Below, piece after piece: positions 62,075 to 64,000 of a DNA stretch of 64,000 bases (positions are counted from its first letter, which is position 1; every line of letters starts with the position of its first letter). This DNA is from Raineyella fluvialis (GTDB taxonomy: Bacteria; Actinomycetota; Actinomycetes; Propionibacteriales; Propionibacteriaceae): the NCBI RefSeq assembly GCF_009646095.1, contig NZ_CP045725.1:2976001-3040000 (forward strand), written 5' to 3'. The translations under genes were made by a program, and so were the position numbers. The notes under the pieces are model-generated. The model was not told the DNA's origin, did no database searches, and saw only the letters and a list, made by a program, of their open reading frames with translations.

Positions 62075-63069
62075 CGTTCGACCACCATCGCGATTCCTTG
62101 TCCGGAGCCGGCGGAGACGGCGGCGAGGCCGAAGCGGCCCTGACCCTGCCGGACGATCTGGGTGAAGAGGCGGGTCATCAGGACCGCCCCGGAGGCACCC
62201 CACGGGTGACCGAAGGCGATCGAGCCGCCCTGGCGGCAGACCCGCTCGGGGTCGAGGCGCAGTGTCGTACAGGCAACAAGAACGTTGGAGGCGAACGCCT
62301 CGTCGAACTCGATCACGTCGAACTGCTCGAGCTTCAGCCGGGTGGCGTACAGAACCTTTTCGATGGCCGGGACGATGCCCCACCCCACCCGGGCGGGGTC
62401 GCAGCCGAACGTGGCGCTGGCCGTGACCCGCAGGCCGGGCTTGCGGAGGCGTCGATGGGTGGCGCCGTCGATCATCAGCACGGCGGCGGCGCCGTCGTCG
62501 ATGACCGACGGGTCGGCGTCCTCCCAGCTGAGGTCGTCCGCGGCGACGCCGCCGATCGGGACGATCTCCTGGTTGAACAGCCCCTTGGCGGCGGAGGTGG
62601 CGGCCCGGTCGCGGGACCGCTCCGCGTACTCGCGGCGCTGCTCCCGGGTGACGTGGAACTCCTGGGCCAGGGCGTGCGCGGCGTCGGCCATCGCGGGGTT
62701 CACCGGGGCGTTCGCCTGGGAGCCGGACTCGGCCCCGCCGGCGATGATGTACCCGGGGGTGTTGACCGACACCAGCTTGTCGGCGGCGTAGTCGATGGCC
62801 GAGAGGCCGGAGGCGCGGCCGCGCTCGACGGTCATGGCCGGCACCTCGACGGGCACACCGGCGCGACGCAGGGCGTCGCGGCCCACACCGATGCGACCGT
62901 GGGCCTGCCCGATCACGACGTCACGGATCAACTCCGGCTGGGGGCAGGCCTCGTAGAGGTGCTCCAGGACGGGGGCGAGCACGTCGGGGGGAGTGACGTC
63001 GGCCAGCGGGCCGCCATTGTGGGACAGCGGCGTACGAACGGCGTCGATGATGACCGCGTTGTTGATCAC
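62068..63069 (-). CDS. Thiolase-like protein lacking catalytic cysteines
   Basis: A 333-residue member of the thiolase superfamily, shorter than the usual 390 or so. It starts VIIDAVRTPLSHNGG, and has TVERGRASGLSAID where active thiolases have a nucleophilic Cys (Arg here), AFGHPWGASGAVLMTRL with the catalytic His kept, and VSAGSGQGIAMV at the end, with Ser instead of the second Cys. A thiolytic role is therefore unlikely; it may bind acyl-CoA or act in a non-decarboxylative or structural way. It lies between bioY and bioM with a GGAGGA ribosome binding site and overlapping stop, so it belongs to the biotin operon. Function unknown. Confidence 0.82.
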   Translation of the reverse strand: MINNAVIIDAVRTPLSHNGGPLADVTPPDVLAPVLEHLYEACPQPELIRDVVIGQAHGRIGVGRDALRRAGVPVEVPAMTVERGRASGLSAIDYAADKLVSVNTPGYIIAGGAESGSQANAPVNPAMADAAHALAQEFHVTREQRREYAERSRDRAATSAAKGLFNQEIVPIGGVAADDLSWEDADPSVIDDGAAAVLMIDGATHRRLRKPGLRVTASATFGCDPARVGWGIVPAIEKVLYATRLKLEQFDVIEFDEAFASNVLVACTTLRLDPERVCRQGGSIAFGHPWGASGAVLMTRLFTQIVRQGQGRFGLAAVSAGSGQGIAMVVERC

Positions 63070-63140
63070 AGCATCCTCCAGGGCGTGACGACGGGACGGA
63101 ACCGGCCCGCTGTCAGCAACCCTATCGTCCGGTGGTGGAC

Positions 63141-63749
63141 TCAGGCCTGGACGTTGTGAGGCGTTGCCTCGACGGTCGGCTGCTTGCCGCGCCAGGGGAG
63201 CAAGCCGGGGTAGGCGGCGTGGACACCCTTGGCGATCAGCGTCGCGGCCACGACCTTGATGGCGTCACCGATCAGGTAGGGCAGGTTGGCTGCGATGGCG
63301 GCCGGCAGGGAGAGGTGCGCGACGGCCATCAGGCCGAGGATGCCGAAGGCGTACATCAGGACCATGCCGCCGAGAACGTTGATCAGCAGGCCCCACAGGA
63401 CGGAGTAGGGAGCCCCCTTGCGGTAGGTGAGCCAACCGATCACGCCGGAGCAGACGACGTACCCGACGAGGAAGCCGACGCTCGGGCCGGCGAAGACCCC
63501 GATGCCACCCCGGCCGCCCGACAGCAGCGGCAGACCGATCGCGACCAGCGCCAGGAACAGCAGCTGGGACAGGAAGGCACGCCGGCCGCCCAGGATCGTG
63601 CCGGCGAGGATGACGCCGAACGACTGCGCGGTGATCGGCGCGGGGGAGAACGGCGTGTAGAACGCGGGGATCAGGCCGAGGGCGGCGGTGACGCCGGCGA
63701 AGACAGCGATCAACGCGAGGTCACGGGCGGGGATGCGGGTCTGGGCCAC
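63141..63749 (-). CDS. bioY: Biotin transporter substrate-binding component BioY
   Basis: S component that binds biotin in the membrane. The 202-residue, six-helix protein shows the BioY pattern: LIPAFYTPFSPAPITAQSFG, VILAGTILGGRRAFLSQLLF, GVFAGPSVGFLVGYVV and NLPYLIGDAIKVVAATLIA. GTG 63749 follows GAAGGAC. It leads an operon with the thiolase-like gene, bioM and bioN. A tandem BioQ-like operator lies 60-90 bp upstream, so biotin-dependent repression is likely. Confidence 0.93.
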   Translation of the reverse strand: MAQTRIPARDLALIAVFAGVTAALGLIPAFYTPFSPAPITAQSFGVILAGTILGGRRAFLSQLLFLALVAIGLPLLSGGRGGIGVFAGPSVGFLVGYVVCSGVIGWLTYRKGAPYSVLWGLLINVLGGMVLMYAFGILGLMAVAHLSLPAAIAANLPYLIGDAIKVVAATLIAKGVHAAYPGLLPWRGKQPTVEATPHNVQA

Positions 63750-63807
63750 TTCAGGTCCTTCGGTCGTGGGCGAACACCTGGAGTGTAGGTCGGGCGGATC
63801 GCGTTCT

Positions 63808-63838
63808 TGTACACCGTTCAGTAGATGAACACTGTTCA
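63808..63838. promoter_or_regulatory. Tandem BioQ-type biotin operator
   Basis: A perfect palindrome TGAAC-ACT-GTTCA (63826-63838) and a near match TGTAC-ACC-GTTCA (63808-63820) stand 18 bp apart upstream of bioY. BioQ, the TetR-type biotin regulator of Corynebacterium, recognises TGAAC-N3-GTTAC; the resemblance is close. The perfect copy overlaps the stop codon of the upstream gene. Confidence 0.7.
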
Positions 63839-64000
63839 GGTGGTGATGCCGGTGGCACCGCCGACCATGCCCGCTCGGTCGAACTCCTGGGCGGCCAGCC
63901 AGCGGCCCAGGGCGATCTGGTCCTCAGCCCGATGGAAGTCGAGGGTGCCGATGGAATCGCGGGGGACGGTCACCAGGACGTCGGGCGGGAACGAGGCGAG
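63836..64000 (-). CDS. Partial gene, possibly patatin-like phospholipase C-terminus
   Basis: Only the last 54 codons are inside the window; the gene runs off the end. The visible sequence includes FPPDVLVTVPRDSIGTLDFH, RAEDQIALGRWLAAQEFDRA and a small-residue tail ending in ITT. The DFHRAEDQIALGR stretch resembles the C-terminal part of bacterial patatin-like proteins, but this is from memory of the family and is weak. It is upstream of bioY on the same strand, with about 90 bp containing the BioQ-like operator in between. Confidence 0.45.
   Translation of the reverse strand, partial: LASFPPDVLVTVPRDSIGTLDFHRAEDQIALGRWLAAQEFDRAGMVGGATGITT

Overview
The window is about 64 kb of very GC-rich, gene-dense chromosome from an actinobacterium. 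Pointers are the Pup-proteasome locus (arc, dop, pup, prcB, prcA), an actinobacterial integration host factor (mihF), a helicase-dead PriA, DUF349, DUF3054, PAC2 and DUF222/HNH proteins, frequent GTG starts and many leaderless promoters. The AroK-AroB fusion and overall gene order suggest Propionibacteriales (Propionibacteriaceae-like); that placement is inference. I see no rRNA, tRNA, CRISPR array, insertion sequence or phage.

Layout. 1-6.3 kb: apt, rel, a DUF349 protein (minus), a metallo-beta-lactamase-fold hydrolase and hisS. 6.3-8.5 kb: a two-component system (polytopic NarL-family kinase, minus; LuxR-type regulator, plus) with an overlooked 54-codon gene for a small secreted Cys-x6-Cys peptide directly upstream of the kinase. 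8.6-12.7 kb: aspS, rarA and an unknown protein. 12.8-21.3 kb: one tightly overlapping operon of two small membrane proteins, alaS, ruvX, mltG, aroE, aroC and an aroK-aroB fusion. 21.4-32.7 kb: an aminotransferase (minus), efp, nusB, carA, carB, pyrD, pyrF, mihF, gmk, rpoZ and coaBC. 32.8-38.6 kb: a DUF222/HNH protein followed by an inverted priA-fmt-rsmB block. 38.6-48.6 kb: rpe, thrC, a FUSC-like membrane protein, PAC2, metH, a HAD hydrolase and an orphan peptide-binding lipoprotein. 48.6-58.8 kb: trmI, the Pup-proteasome cluster, tyrA, cmk, an acyltransferase and der. 58.9-64 kb: a sugar MFS transporter, then a biotin ECF transporter operon (bioY, a thiolase-like gene, bioM, bioN) behind a tandem BioQ-type operator, and the end of a possible patatin-like gene.

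Two patterns run across the window. First, ten otherwise normal genes (aroC, carB, pyrD, gmk, priA, the FUSC-like gene, metH, the lipoprotein, trmI and arc) each carry one single-base deletion, nearly always in a G/C homopolymer. Because several are essential, this looks like sequencing error rather than decay. I annotate each as one gene and give the break point. Second, a TANNNT box lies 6-8 nt before the start codon of at least ten genes, which points to widespread leaderless transcription and helps fix several starts.

The best candidate for a new system is the small secreted peptide encoded with the sensor kinase and response regulator, which resembles a peptide-pheromone circuit. Second is a thiolase-like protein lacking both catalytic cysteines inside the biotin-uptake operon.
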